DNA of 64,000 bases, from positions 1,860,001 through 1,924,000 of the forward strand of contig CAVSJO010000006.1 of NCBI GenBank assembly GCA_963728445.1, read 5' to 3'. Shown piece after piece: positions 52,379-62,119 of the stretch (positions within the stretch are counted from its first letter, which is position 1; each line of letters starts with the position of its first letter). A model generated the notes under the pieces. It did no database searches. It worked only from the letters and a program-made list of their open reading frames with translations, and was not told the DNA's origin. This DNA comes from CAVSJO01 sp963728445 (lineage in GTDB: Bacteria; Gemmatimonadota; Gemmatimonadetes; Longimicrobiales; RSA9). The position numbers and the translations under genes were made by a program.

Positions 52379-54475
52379 ATGAAGAGAGTGGAAACGACCT
52401 TTGCCGGGAGGCCCCTGGTCATCGAGACGGGTCGCATGGCACGGCAGGCGCACGGCTCCTGCCTGATCCAGTTCGGAGAGACGGCGGTGCTGTGCACGGC
52501 GACGGCGCAGGACAAGCGGACGCATCTGCCGTTCTTCCCCCTCACGGTCGAGTACCGGGAGAAGAGCTACGCGGCGGGGAAGATCCCCGGCGGGTTCATC
52601 AAGCGGGAGGGACGACCGGGCGAGAACGAGGTGCTGTCGGCGCGACTGATCGACCGCCCTCTGCGGCCACTGTTCCCCGACGGCTTCCAGAACGAGACAC
52701 AGGTCTTCTGCAACGTCATCTCGGCGGACCAGGAGAACAACGCGGACGTGCTCGGCATCCTGGGCGCGTCGCTGTCGCTGTCCATGTCGAAGATCCCCTT
52801 CAACGGGCCGATCGCGGCCGTGCGGGTGGGGCGGATCCAGGACCAGTGGGTGCTGAACCCGACCTTCCGGCAGCTCGAGTACAGCGACACGGACATCGTG
52901 GTGGCGGGCACGGACAGCGCGATCATGATGGTCGAGGGCGGCGCGGTGGAGATCCCGGAGGACGACATCGTGGAGGCCCTGCAGGTGGCCCACGAGGGGA
53001 TCAGGGAGCTCATCGCCGTCCAGCGGGAGATCATGGCGGAGGTGTCGGTCCCGAAGATGGAGTGGGAGGGTCTGCCGGTCCCGGACGGGGTCCGGTCGCG
53101 GGTCGAGGAGCTGGCGGGCGGACGCGTCGCCGAGGCGCTGAACCTGACGGACAAGGCGGAGCGCAACCAGGCGCTGGCGTCGCTGAGGGACGACGTACAG
53201 ACGCAGCTTGCCGAGGAGTTCCCGGACGAGGGCGCGGCGATCAAGGAAGTGCTCTACCAGGTCGAGAAGAAGGCGATGCGGCGCCAGATCCTCGAGCGCG
53301 GCGAGCGCATCGACGGCCGCACCGTGGACGACATCCGCAAGATCACGTGCGAGACGGGCATCCTGCCGCGCACGCACGGGTCGGCCCTGTTCACGCGCGG
53401 GCAGACGCAGTCGCTGGCGGTCGTGACGCTGGGGACGCCGAAGGACGAGCAGCGCATCGACACGGTGGACGTGGCGTCGGAGACGTCGAAGTCGTTCATG
53501 CTGCACTACAACATGCCGCCGTTCGCGGTGGGCGAGGTGCGGCCGATCCGGGGCACGTCCCGGCGTGAGCAGGGGCACGGGGCCCTGGCGGAGCGTGCCA
53601 TCCAGCCGCTGCTGCCCGCCTACGAGGACTTTCCCTACACGATCCGCGTGGTCTCCGACATCCTCGAGTCGAACGGCTCGTCGTCGATGGCGTCGGTGTG
53701 CGGCGCGTCGCTGGCGCTGATGGACGCGGCCGTGCCGCTCAAGGCGTCGTGCGCCGGCATCGCCATGGGTCTGATCAAGGAGGGCGACAACGTCGCCGTC
53801 CTGACGGACATCCTGGGGGTCGAGGACGCCCTCGGCGACATGGACTTCAAGGTGGCGGGCACGCGGCAGGGCGTGACCTCGATCCAGATGGACATCAAGA
53901 TCGAGGGGCTGACGGTCGACATCATGAAGGAGGCGATGCAGCGCGCGCACAAGGCGCGGCTGCACATCCTGGACATCATGGATTCGGCCCTGCCGGAGGC
54001 GCGCACGGAGCTGTCGGACTACGCGCCGCGCATCATCACGATCCAGATCAACCCCGAGAAGATCGGGGAGGTGATCGGGCCGAAGGGGAAGACCATCCGG
54101 GCGATCCAGGAGCAGACGGGCTCGGAGATCAACATCGAGGACAGCGGTGTGGTGACCATCTCGAGCCCCGGTGGCGTGGGTGGCGAGAAGGCGCGCCAGA
54201 TGATCGAGGCGATCACGGAGGAGCCCGAGGTCGGCCGCGTCTACGAGGGCGTGGTGAAGAACACCACCACGTTCGGCGCCTTCGTCGAGATCCTGCCGGG
54301 CGTCGAGGGCCTGTGCCACATCTCCGAGCTGCAGGAGCAGCGGACGGAGAAGACGGAGGACGTCCTGAACAAGGGCGACATCACTCGCGTGAAGCTGCTG
54401 TCCATCGACGAGAAGGGCCGTCTGCGGCTCTCTCGCAAGGCGGCGCTGGAGAGCGCGGAGGCCGGGGAGGCGTAG
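52379..54475 (+). CDS. pnp: polyribonucleotide nucleotidyltransferase
   Basis: 698-aa phosphorolytic 3'-5' exoribonuclease of the degradosome. Two RNase PH domains, the second with [16 protein letters not shown] and [18 protein letters not shown], are followed by KH ([15 protein letters not shown]) and S1 ([20 protein letters not shown]) domains. The ATG at 52379 has GAGGA upstream. Complete. Confidence 0.97.
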   Translation: MKRVETTFAGRPLVIETGRMARQAHGSCLIQFGETAVLCTATAQDKRTHLPFFPLTVEYREKSYAAGKIPGGFIKREGRPGENEVLSARLIDRPLRPLFPDGFQNETQVFCNVISADQENNADVLGILGASLSLSMSKIPFNGPIAAVRVGRIQDQWVLNPTFRQLEYSDTDIVVAGTDSAIMMVEGGAVEIPEDDIVEALQVAHEGIRELIAVQREIMAEVSVPKMEWEGLPVPDGVRSRVEELAGGRVAEALNLTDKAERNQALASLRDDVQTQLAEEFPDEGAAIKEVLYQVEKKAMRRQILERGERIDGRTVDDIRKITCETGILPRTHGSALFTRGQTQSLAVVTLGTPKDEQRIDTVDVASETSKSFMLHYNMPPFAVGEVRPIRGTSRREQGHGALAERAIQPLLPAYEDFPYTIRVVSDILESNGSSSMASVCGASLALMDAAVPLKASCAGIAMGLIKEGDNVAVLTDILGVEDALGDMDFKVAGTRQGVTSIQMDIKIEGLTVDIMKEAMQRAHKARLHILDIMDSALPEARTELSDYAPRIITIQINPEKIGEVIGPKGKTIRAIQEQTGSEINIEDSGVVTISSPGGVGGEKARQMIEAITEEPEVGRVYEGVVKNTTTFGAFVEILPGVEGLCHISELQEQRTEKTEDVLNKGDITRVKLLSIDEKGRLRLSRKAALESAEAGEA

Positions 54476-54484
54476 CAGCGCCGG

Positions 54485-55726
54485 GTGACACACTCCGAAC
54501 GATTCGCCGTCGCCGAGCTGCCCGGCGGCCTTCGCGTCCTGACCGAGGAGATGCCGTGGGTTCGCTCCTGCGGTGTGGGCGTGTGGGTTCGCCGGGGCTC
54601 GGCGCACGAGCGTCCGGGGGAGATGGGCGTGAGCCACCTCCTGGAGCACATGGTCTTCAAGGGCACGGCGCGCCGCACGGCGCGGGATCTGGCCCTCGAG
54701 ATCGAGCGGCTGGGCGGCTCCCTGGACGCGTACACGACCCGCGAGCACACGAGCTTCCAGGCCCGGGTGCTCGACGAGCACGTGGACCACGCCCTCGACG
54801 TGCTGGCGGACATGGTCCTGGCGCCGCAGCTGCGCGACACGGACCTCGAGCTGGAGCGGGAGGTCGTCCTCGAGGAGATCTCCGCGGTGGAGGACACGCC
54901 CGACGACCTGGTCTTCGACCTGCACGCCTCGGCGCTCTGGGGCGAGCACCCGTACGGCTACAGCATTCTCGGCACGCGGGACACGGTAACCTCCCTGGGC
55001 TCGCCGGACCTCCGTCGCGTCCACGACCGCGGCTACAACCGACCCAACCTTCTCGTCTGCGCGGCGGGCAACATCCGGCACGAACAGGTCGTCGAGCGGG
55101 TGCGGAGCCTCTTCGAGGCGGCTCCGCGGTCCGGCGAGACGGTCGACGTGGCCCCGGCGGAGATGACGCCGCCCCGGGCCGAGAGCGTCAGCCGGGACGG
55201 CGCGCAGACCCATCTCGTGTTCGGAACGGCGACGATGCCGCACCGCGATCCGCGCCGATACGCATTGGTCCTGCTGTCGAACGCGTTCGGAGGCGGCATG
55301 AGCTCGCGGCTGTTCCAGCGGGTGAGGGAAGAGCTGGGACTTGCCTACACGGTCTATTCGTACCAGACCTTCTACGCCGGCGGCGGGCTGTGTGGCGTCT
55401 ACGTCGGCACACGTCCCGAGTGGGCGGAGCGCGCCGAGGCGACGGTCCGGGACGAGCTCGAGCGCGTCGCGAAGGAGGGGCTGAGCCCGGAAGAGCTGGA
55501 GGACGCGAAGGGACAGGTGAAGGGGCAGATCGTGCTGTCGCTGGAGTCGAGCGGCGCGCGGATGCATCGTCTCGCCGGCGTCGCACTCTACGACGAGGCG
55601 TTCCTGACGCTGGACGAGCTTCTGGCGCGGGTGGAGGCCGTCACGCTTGACGGGGTGGCGGAGATTGCGGAGCAGTATCTCGATCCCGGGCGACAGGTCG
55701 TCCTGCGGCTCGGGCCGACAGAATGA
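54485..55726 (+). CDS. M16-family zinc peptidase
   Basis: 413-aa processing-protease-like enzyme with the inverted zinc motif HLLEH (51-55) and the distal Glu in [10 protein letters not shown]; both M16 domains are present. The pnp-M16 pairing is common in bacteria. Substrate not known. GTG start nine bases after pnp. Confidence 0.92.
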   Translation: MTHSERFAVAELPGGLRVLTEEMPWVRSCGVGVWVRRGSAHERPGEMGVSHLLEHMVFKGTARRTARDLALEIERLGGSLDAYTTREHTSFQARVLDEHVDHALDVLADMVLAPQLRDTDLELEREVVLEEISAVEDTPDDLVFDLHASALWGEHPYGYSILGTRDTVTSLGSPDLRRVHDRGYNRPNLLVCAAGNIRHEQVVERVRSLFEAAPRSGETVDVAPAEMTPPRAESVSRDGAQTHLVFGTATMPHRDPRRYALVLLSNAFGGGMSSRLFQRVREELGLAYTVYSYQTFYAGGGLCGVYVGTRPEWAERAEATVRDELERVAKEGLSPEELEDAKGQVKGQIVLSLESSGARMHRLAGVALYDEAFLTLDELLARVEAVTLDGVAEIAEQYLDPGRQVVLRLGPTE

Positions 55727-55753
55727 CACCCTGACACGGAAACGGACGAAGCC

Positions 55754-56866
55754 ATGATCATCGGCGTTCCGAAAGAGATCAAGTCGAACGAGAACCGCGT
55801 GGCTCTGGTGCCCGCGGGCGCGGAGTCGCTCGTGCAGGCAGGGCACTCGGTCATCGTGGAGAAGAGCGCGGGAGACGGAAGCGGCTTCACGGACGACGCG
55901 TACGTGACGGCGGGAGCCACCATGATCGACGGCCCGGATGAGGTGTGGCAGCGGGCCGAGATGATCATGAAGGTGAAGGAGCCCATCGAGCCCGAGTGGC
56001 CGCGCATGCGGGAGGGGCAGCTCATCTTCACGTACTTCCACTTCGCCGCCTCCGAGCCGCTGACGAAGGCGGTGCTGGATTCGGGCGCGGTGGCGATCGC
56101 CTACGAAACGGTTCAGCTTCCGTCGGGCGAGCTGCCGCTGCTCACGCCGATGAGCGAGGTGGCGGGTCGCATGGCGGTTCAGGAGGGTGCGAAGTACCTG
56201 GAGCGATTCTTCGGTGGCCGCGGCATGCTGCTCGGCGGCGTGCCGGGTGTCGAGCCGGGGACGGTCGTCATCATCGGCGGCGGCGTCGTCGGCACGCACG
56301 CGGCGCGGATGGCCGCGGGCCTGGGTGCGCGCGTCGTCATGCTGGACGTCTCGCTGCACCGACTGCGCTACCTCTCGGAGGTGATGCCGGCGAACGTGGT
56401 GCTGCTCTACTCGAACGCCCACAACATCCGGGAACAGATCAAGGAGGCCGATCTGCTCGTCGGGGCCGTGCTGCTGCCGGGCGCGAAGGCGCCGCACCTC
56501 GTGCGCCGGGAGGACCTGAAGTCGATGAAGGAAGGGTCCGTGGTGGTGGACGTGGCCGTCGACCAGGGCGGGTGCGTCGAGACGATTCATCCCACGACCC
56601 ACGACGACCCGATCTACGTGGTCGACGGCGTCATCCACTACGCCGTGGCGAACATGCCGGGCGGAGTTCCGCGGACGTCGACGCTCGCCCTCACGAACGC
56701 GACCTTCCCCTACGCCCTCGCACTCGCGAACATGGGCTGGAAGGACGCGTGCCGGTCGGACCGGGCGCTGGCCCTCGGCCTCAACGCGGTGGGCGGGAAG
56801 ATCACCTATCCCGGGGTCGCGGAGGCCTTCGGCCTCGAGTACACGTCCGTGGACGAGGTGCTCTGA
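55754..56866 (+). CDS. ald: alanine dehydrogenase
   Basis: 370-aa NAD-dependent enzyme interconverting alanine and pyruvate plus ammonia. It opens [21 protein letters not shown], has the NAD fold [17 protein letters not shown] near 175 and [20 protein letters not shown] near 300. It may serve nitrogen assimilation or alanine supply for the wall. Confidence 0.96.
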   Translation: MIIGVPKEIKSNENRVALVPAGAESLVQAGHSVIVEKSAGDGSGFTDDAYVTAGATMIDGPDEVWQRAEMIMKVKEPIEPEWPRMREGQLIFTYFHFAASEPLTKAVLDSGAVAIAYETVQLPSGELPLLTPMSEVAGRMAVQEGAKYLERFFGGRGMLLGGVPGVEPGTVVIIGGGVVGTHAARMAAGLGARVVMLDVSLHRLRYLSEVMPANVVLLYSNAHNIREQIKEADLLVGAVLLPGAKAPHLVRREDLKSMKEGSVVVDVAVDQGGCVETIHPTTHDDPIYVVDGVIHYAVANMPGGVPRTSTLALTNATFPYALALANMGWKDACRSDRALALGLNAVGGKITYPGVAEAFGLEYTSVDEVL

Positions 56867-56873
56867 GGCGCGG

Positions 56874-57350
56874 TTGGAATCCGTCCGTGTGCAGATCCGG
56901 CGGCTGGAGGGCTTTCCGGAGGACTGGGAGCTTCCGGCCTATGCGACGCCGGGCTCCGCCGCCGTCGATCTGCGCAATGCGGGACCGGACCTGACGCTGC
57001 CCCCACTGGGCAGGGCGCTGGTGCCCACGGGGCTCGCCATCGCGCTGCCGATGGGGACGGAGGCGCAGGTTCGGCCGCGTTCCGGGCTGGCGATTCGTCG
57101 CGGGCTCGGGCTCGTCAACTCGCCGGGCACGATCGACAGCGACTATCGAGGGGAGATCCGCGTTCCCATCATCAATTTCGATAGGGAGCCGCAGGTGATC
57201 GGGCACGGCGAGCGGATGGCCCAGCTCGTCGTCTGCCAGGTGGTGCGGATCGAATGGCAGGAGTCGTCTGCGCTGCCGGAATCGGAGCGCGGGTCAGGGC
57301 GGGTTCGGCAGCACGGGCCGCTGAGGGTTCGCGGCGTCTGTCGTAAGTGA
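56874..57350 (+). CDS. dut: dUTP pyrophosphatase with an apparent +1 frameshift near the C-terminus
   Basis: Trimeric dUTPase that keeps uracil out of DNA. Motifs 1-4 are clear (YATPGSAAVDL, RPRSGLA, LVNSPGTIDSDYRGE, ERMAQLV). The zero frame then ends in an unrelated tail to 57350. In the +1 frame from 57292 the missing motif 5 is intact (GQGGFGSTGR, stop at 57322-57324). One extra G in the GGG at 57291-57293 explains it. Either a sequencing or assembly error, a recent mutation, or a real shift. TTG start; GTG 56889 is an alternative. Confidence 0.9.
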   Translation: MESVRVQIRRLEGFPEDWELPAYATPGSAAVDLRNAGPDLTLPPLGRALVPTGLAIALPMGTEAQVRPRSGLAIRRGLGLVNSPGTIDSDYRGEIRVPIINFDREPQVIGHGERMAQLVVCQVVRIEWQESSALPESERGSGRVRQHGPLRVRGVCRK

Positions 57351-57382
57351 CGCAAGCGCGCGGGTTTCCCGACCTCGACTCC

Positions 57383-57410
57383 TTGCCGGGCCGGGCGCGC
57401 GCGGCATAGT
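57383..57410 (+). promoter_or_regulatory. possible promoter of mreB
   Basis: TTGCCG, 16 bp, CATAGT about 95 bases before the mreB ATG. Moderate match. Confidence 0.35.
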
Positions 57411-57506
57411 TTGGGGCGCGGGAGTCAGACGCGGTGCACCGCAAGCCGGGGCGGTGGCCGATGAATCGGGAAATCGGCTCCTGCCGGGGGGGCCACGGGA
57501 CGGGAC

Positions 57507-58547
57507 ATGGCGCTGCGCAGCCTATTCAACTCCGGGAGCATCTTCCCCGTGAACGACATCGCCGTGGATCTTGGCACGGCGAACACGCTCGTGTACGTGA
57601 AGGGCGAGGGCATCGTCCTGAACGAGCCGAGCGTCGTGGCGATGGAGCGCGGCTCGAACCGCATCAAGGGGATCGGGCTGGAGGCAAAGCGGATGCTCGG
57701 GCGGACGCCCGAAGGCATCATCGCCGTGCGCCCGATGAAGGATGGCGTGATCGCCGACGTGGATACGACGGAGATCATGCTGCGCCACTTTTTGCGTGCA
57801 GTCACGAGCAAGCGGATCTTCAAGATGAAGCCGCGGGTGGTCGTGGGCGTTCCGTCGGGCATCACGGAGCTGGAGCGACGCGCCGTGCGCTCGAGCGCGA
57901 ATGCGGCGGGCGCGAAGGAGGTCTACATGGTGGCGGAGCCGATGGCAGCGGCCATCGGTGTTGGCCTGCCGGTGGACACTCCGACCGGGAACATGGTGAT
58001 CGACATCGGCGGGGGGACGACGGAGATCGCGGTCATCGCCTTGAGCGGCATCGTGGCCGACACCTCGATCCGGGTGGGCGGCGACGAGATCGACAACGCG
58101 ATCGTGAGCTTCCTGCGCAAGAACTACAACCTGCTGATCGGGGAACCGACGGCGGAGGCGATCAAGATCCAGATCGGCTCGGCCTTCAGCACCTCGGACG
58201 AGCGGGAGATGGACGTGAAGGGACGAGACCTGGTGAGCGGCATTCCGAAGACCGTGCGGGTGCATTCGCAGGAGATCCGCGAGTGCATCCAGGAGCCGAT
58301 CCAGCAGATCGTGGACGCGGTGCGCCGGGCGCTGGAGATCACGCCGCCGGAGCTCGCGTCGGACATCGTGGACCGGGGCATCGTGATGACGGGCGGCGGC
58401 GCGCTGATCCGCGGCCTCGACCGGCTCCTGGCCCATGAAACGAATCTGCCCATCCACGTGGACGAGGACCCCCTCACGTGCGTGGTTCGGGGCGCAGGCC
58501 GGATCCTGGACGACCTGCCGCGCTACCGGAGCGTTCTGAACACGTGA
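57507..58547 (+). CDS. mreB: rod-shape-determining actin-like protein MreB
   Basis: 346-aa bacterial actin that guides side-wall synthesis. ATP-binding motifs DLGTANTLVY, VIDIGGGTTEIAVI and IVMTGGGALIRGLD are intact. Head of the mreBCD-rodA set, with its own likely promoter. Confidence 0.97.
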   Translation: MALRSLFNSGSIFPVNDIAVDLGTANTLVYVKGEGIVLNEPSVVAMERGSNRIKGIGLEAKRMLGRTPEGIIAVRPMKDGVIADVDTTEIMLRHFLRAVTSKRIFKMKPRVVVGVPSGITELERRAVRSSANAAGAKEVYMVAEPMAAAIGVGLPVDTPTGNMVIDIGGGTTEIAVIALSGIVADTSIRVGGDEIDNAIVSFLRKNYNLLIGEPTAEAIKIQIGSAFSTSDEREMDVKGRDLVSGIPKTVRVHSQEIRECIQEPIQQIVDAVRRALEITPPELASDIVDRGIVMTGGGALIRGLDRLLAHETNLPIHVDEDPLTCVVRGAGRILDDLPRYRSVLNT

Positions 58548-58570
58548 TCGCGCCGAGAGCCTGACCACTC

Positions 58571-59473
58571 GTGGCGTACTTCGGCGATACACGGCAGGGC
58601 CGTAAACGGGACGACATTCTGGCAGGACTGCTGGTCCTGGCGGGTGTCGTTCTTCTCTTCCTTCCCCGATCGGCGCAGGACCCGATCCGCGGCGCGATCC
58701 GGAGCACGGCGCTGTGGCCGTTCGTGGCGGCGCAGTCGGCGCTGGCGACGAGCGGCGTACGGCGGGAGGACCCGGCCGAGCTCCAGGCGCAGCGGGACTC
58801 CCTCGCGGTCATCGCCACGGCCCAGTCGCCCCTCGCCGAGGAGAACCGCCGTCTACGCTCGCTGCTGGACCTGCAGGAGCGGCTCCCGGCGTCCTTCGTC
58901 CCCGCCGAGGTGCTGCGCATCGGGCTGGGCGACGCCGGCAGCACGTTCCTCATCTCCCGCGGCCGGGACGACGGGGTGGCGCCGGACAGTCCGGTCATCG
59001 CCGCCGGCGGACTGCTCGGCGTGGTCGTGGCCGTCGACGGGCACACGGCGCAGGCAATGGACTGGACGGACCCGGAGTTCCGGGCCAGCGCGATGACGGT
59101 GGACGGACGCGTCTATGGCGTCGTGCAGCCCCGTCGCGGCGCGTTCCGGGAGGCGGACCAGCTCGTGCTCTCCGGAGCGCCCTTCCACAGCGACCTGCGA
59201 CCGGGAACCCGGATCGTTACGTCCGGACGTGGGGGCGTCTTCCCGCGGGGAATCCCCGTCGGCACCGTCGTCGGCATCGAGGACGCGGATACCGGCTGGC
59301 GCAAGAGCTACGTGCTCCAGGCGGCGGTACGTCCCGAGTCCGCCGGTCACGTGCTGGTGGGCGTTCCGACGGACAGCGCCGGGGCGGCCCCGGACCTCTC
59401 CGGTGCGTGGCCCGGCACCCGGGGACCTTCCGTGCGCGTCCTGCGGACGGACAGCGCCGGGGGGCCGTCATGA
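58571..59473 (+). CDS. mreC: rod-shape-determining protein MreC
   Basis: 300-aa inner-membrane protein with one helix (about 17-33), a coiled coil (about 65-105) and the beta-rich periplasmic core (GDAGSTFLISRGRDDGVAP onward). It activates the elongasome synthases. GTG start; its stop overlaps the mreD ATG. Confidence 0.93.
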   Translation: MAYFGDTRQGRKRDDILAGLLVLAGVVLLFLPRSAQDPIRGAIRSTALWPFVAAQSALATSGVRREDPAELQAQRDSLAVIATAQSPLAEENRRLRSLLDLQERLPASFVPAEVLRIGLGDAGSTFLISRGRDDGVAPDSPVIAAGGLLGVVVAVDGHTAQAMDWTDPEFRASAMTVDGRVYGVVQPRRGAFREADQLVLSGAPFHSDLRPGTRIVTSGRGGVFPRGIPVGTVVGIEDADTGWRKSYVLQAAVRPESAGHVLVGVPTDSAGAAPDLSGAWPGTRGPSVRVLRTDSAGGPS

Positions 59474-59952
59474 GCTGGAACTACGGCGTCTTCCTCGCGA
59501 CGCTGGTCGTCCTCCACTTCTTCCTGCACCTGGCGCTGGGCGTCGGTGCCGCGGCGCCGGACCTGGCGACCATCGCCGTGCTTCTGGGCTCCCGGCGCAT
59601 GAACCGGGCGCTCGGAACGCTGCTGGGCGCCGTGGTGGGACTGCTGCTGGACGCGCTCGCGCTGGACGCGTTCGGCGCCGACGTCGTCGCACTCGCCGTC
59701 GTCGGCTACATCGGCGGCCGGAGCCGGGACTTCTTCGTGGGTGACAGCTGGCTGTTCGTGATCGTCTACCTCTTCCTCGGCACGTGGCTCCACTGGGCGC
59801 TGCGGTGGGGCATCGCCACGCTGTGGGCGGGCGGGCCGGCGGGTGACGTGAGCGGCGCACTGCTCGTGCACGCCCCGCTGGGCTCCCTCTACGCCGCCCT
59901 AGCCGGTGCGCTGGCCCTGGCGGTCTACCACGGCGTCACTGGCGAGCGGTAG
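59470..59952 (+). CDS. mreD: rod-shape-determining protein MreD
   Basis: 160-aa multi-helix membrane protein (five or so hydrophobic segments), in the right place and size for MreD; sequence similarity in this family is low. Overlaps mreC by 4 bp and ends 12 bases before rodA. Confidence 0.83.
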   Translation: MSWNYGVFLATLVVLHFFLHLALGVGAAAPDLATIAVLLGSRRMNRALGTLLGAVVGLLLDALALDAFGADVVALAVVGYIGGRSRDFFVGDSWLFVIVYLFLGTWLHWALRWGIATLWAGGPAGDVSGALLVHAPLGSLYAALAGALALAVYHGVTGER

Positions 59953-59964
59953 GTCGGTCCCGCG

Positions 59965-61209
59965 ATGAAGATCCTCGAGCGGATCCGGGGGACCATCGGC
60001 GATCCCATCCTGTTCTCCGCGGTCGTCCTGCTGTCCCTGTTCGGCTGCGCCATGGTGTACTCGGCGGGGCAGCTCGACATCCCGAACCCGGCGGTGTCCC
60101 ACCTGTGGAAGCGGCAGCTTCTCTGGCTGGCCATCTCGCTGGTCGCGTTCCTGGTCATCGTGCGGATCCAGGTACGCTGGTTCGAGTGGGTCGCCGTCGC
60201 GGCGTACGGCCTGGGCGTCGTGCTCCTCGCGGCGACGCTCGTCATCGGCACCGGGCACGGTACGGCGGCCGGCACCAAGAGCTGGCTCCCCCTGGGGCCG
60301 CTGGCCTTCCAGCCGTCGCAGTTCGCGGAGCTTGCCACCATCCTGATGCTCGCGCGGGTGATGGGGAACTGGCGCGAGACGCCGGACACCATCTGGGGTC
60401 TGTGGGCGCCTCTCGCCATCGTCGGCGTGCCGATGCTCATGGTCCTGGCCCAGCCGGATCTCGGCACCGCGATGGTCTTCGGGGCCCTGCTCATCGCCAC
60501 CATGTACTGGGGCGGCACGCCGGGCGGCGTGCTGTTCATGCTGATCAGCCCGGTGATCGCGCTGCTGCTCTCGTTCAGCGCGTGGATGTTCAGCGTCTAC
60601 ATGCTCCTCGTGCTCCTGTTCGTGATCCTGTATCGTTCCCCACTGGGGGAGGCGATGACGGTGGTGGGCGCGAACCTGTTCGCCGGCACCGTGGCGATCC
60701 CGCTGTGGAACCACCTGGAGGAGTACCAGAAGAACCGGCTTCTGGTCTTCCTGAATCCGCAGCTGGACCCGAAAGGTGCGGGCTACCAGCTCATCCAGTC
60801 GCAGGTCGCGATCGGCAGCGGCGGGATCTTCGGCAAGGGTTTCCTGCACGGCACCCAGAAGCGGCTGGCGTTCCTGCCGGAGCAGCACACGGACTTCATC
60901 TTCAGCGTCATCGGAGAGGAGCTCGGCTTCATCGGCACGGCCGTGGTTGTGCTCGTGTTCGGGCTGATCCTGTGGCGGCTGGTCAAGGTTTCGGAACGCG
61001 CGGCCGACCCCTTCGGGGGCATCGTGGCGTTCGGACTGTTCGGCGCGTGGAGCGCCCACGTGCTGGTCAACATCGGAATGACGATCGGCCTGATGCCGAT
61101 CACGGGCATACCGCTGCCGTTCCTGAGCTACGGCGGCTCGTTCCTGCTGGCGACCTACGTCGGGCTGGCACTGGCCCAGCGTGTGGCCTCGGAGCAGGGG
61201 GGGATCTGA
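59965..61209 (+). CDS. rodA: RodA peptidoglycan polymerase (SEDS family)
   Basis: 414-aa SEDS-family glycosyltransferase with about ten helices and the signature PITGIPLPFLSYGGS near the C-terminus. It follows mreD directly; the partner transpeptidase gene mrdA, usually between them, is absent. Confidence 0.94.
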   Translation: MKILERIRGTIGDPILFSAVVLLSLFGCAMVYSAGQLDIPNPAVSHLWKRQLLWLAISLVAFLVIVRIQVRWFEWVAVAAYGLGVVLLAATLVIGTGHGTAAGTKSWLPLGPLAFQPSQFAELATILMLARVMGNWRETPDTIWGLWAPLAIVGVPMLMVLAQPDLGTAMVFGALLIATMYWGGTPGGVLFMLISPVIALLLSFSAWMFSVYMLLVLLFVILYRSPLGEAMTVVGANLFAGTVAIPLWNHLEEYQKNRLLVFLNPQLDPKGAGYQLIQSQVAIGSGGIFGKGFLHGTQKRLAFLPEQHTDFIFSVIGEELGFIGTAVVVLVFGLILWRLVKVSERAADPFGGIVAFGLFGAWSAHVLVNIGMTIGLMPITGIPLPFLSYGGSFLLATYVGLALAQRVASEQGGI

Positions 61210-61210
61210 C

Positions 61211-62119
61211 ATGAGCTGGTTCCGAAAGCCGAAGAAGAAGCTCGAGGCGACCGAGCGGCGGGAACTTCCGTCGGACGTCTTCGAGAAGTGCGAGTCGTGC
61301 GGCGAGATCCTGTACCGCCAGCGGCTCGCGAAGAACGCGTGGGTATGCCCCAACTGCGCCAGCCACTTCCGTATCGGCGCCGACGACTACGTGGAGCTGC
61401 TCATCGACGAGGGCACGTTCCAGGAGCACGACGCGGAGATGCACAGCGGCGATCCGCTCTCCTTCCACGACCTCAAGCCGTACCGCGACCGGCTGAAGTC
61501 CGCCGAGCGACGGGCGGGCCGAGGCGACGCCGTGCTGACGGGCGACGGGAGGCTGGACACGATCCCGGTCCACCTGGGCGTCATGGACTTCGCCTTCATC
61601 GGCGGCAGCATGGGCAGCGTGGTCGGCGAAAAGCTGGCGCGGGCCGGCCGGCGGGCGCTGGAGGACGAAACGCCGCTCATCATCGTCAGCGCCTCGGGTG
61701 GCGCCCGCATGATGGAGGGAATCCTCTCCCTCATGCAGATGGCCAAGACGTCCTCGGTCCTGGCGCGCCTCTCCGAGGCGGGCCTGCCGTACGTCTCCAT
61801 CCTGACCGATCCGACCACCGGCGGCGTCACCGCGTCCTACGCCATGCTCGGGGACGCGAACCTGGCGGAGCCCGGCGCGCTCATCGGCTTCGCGGGCCCG
61901 CGCGTCATCGAGCAGACCATCAAGCAGGAGCTTCCCGAAGGCTTCCAGCGCTCCGAATTCCTCCTCGAGCACGGCATGCTGGACGCCATCGTGGACCGGC
62001 GCGATCTCAAGTCCACCGTCTCCCGCCTCCTGCGCCACATGCTCGGGCTGCCGGCGCCGATCCGCGCCAGCGAGAACGGCGGCGGCACCCCCGCCGAGGC
62101 GGACGAAGGGGAGGCGTGA
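61211..62119 (+). CDS. accD: acetyl-CoA carboxylase carboxyltransferase subunit beta
   Basis: 302-aa subunit making malonyl-CoA with AccA. The N-terminal zinc finger has Cys27, Cys30, Cys46 and Cys49; the crotonase-fold domain has SASGGARMMEG and TTGGVTASYA. ATG one base after the rodA stop, and its own stop overlaps folC. Confidence 0.96.
   Translation: MSWFRKPKKKLEATERRELPSDVFEKCESCGEILYRQRLAKNAWVCPNCASHFRIGADDYVELLIDEGTFQEHDAEMHSGDPLSFHDLKPYRDRLKSAERRAGRGDAVLTGDGRLDTIPVHLGVMDFAFIGGSMGSVVGEKLARAGRRALEDETPLIIVSASGGARMMEGILSLMQMAKTSSVLARLSEAGLPYVSILTDPTTGGVTASYAMLGDANLAEPGALIGFAGPRVIEQTIKQELPEGFQRSEFLLEHGMLDAIVDRRDLKSTVSRLLRHMLGLPAPIRASENGGGTPAEADEGEA

Noticed and set aside
51479..56638. A 1719-codon open frame on the minus strand across rpsO, pnp, the M16 protease and ald
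   Set aside because: It lies opposite well-recognised genes in GC-rich DNA, where third-position G/C removes stops from the opposite strand; its product is compositionally biased and matches no family.
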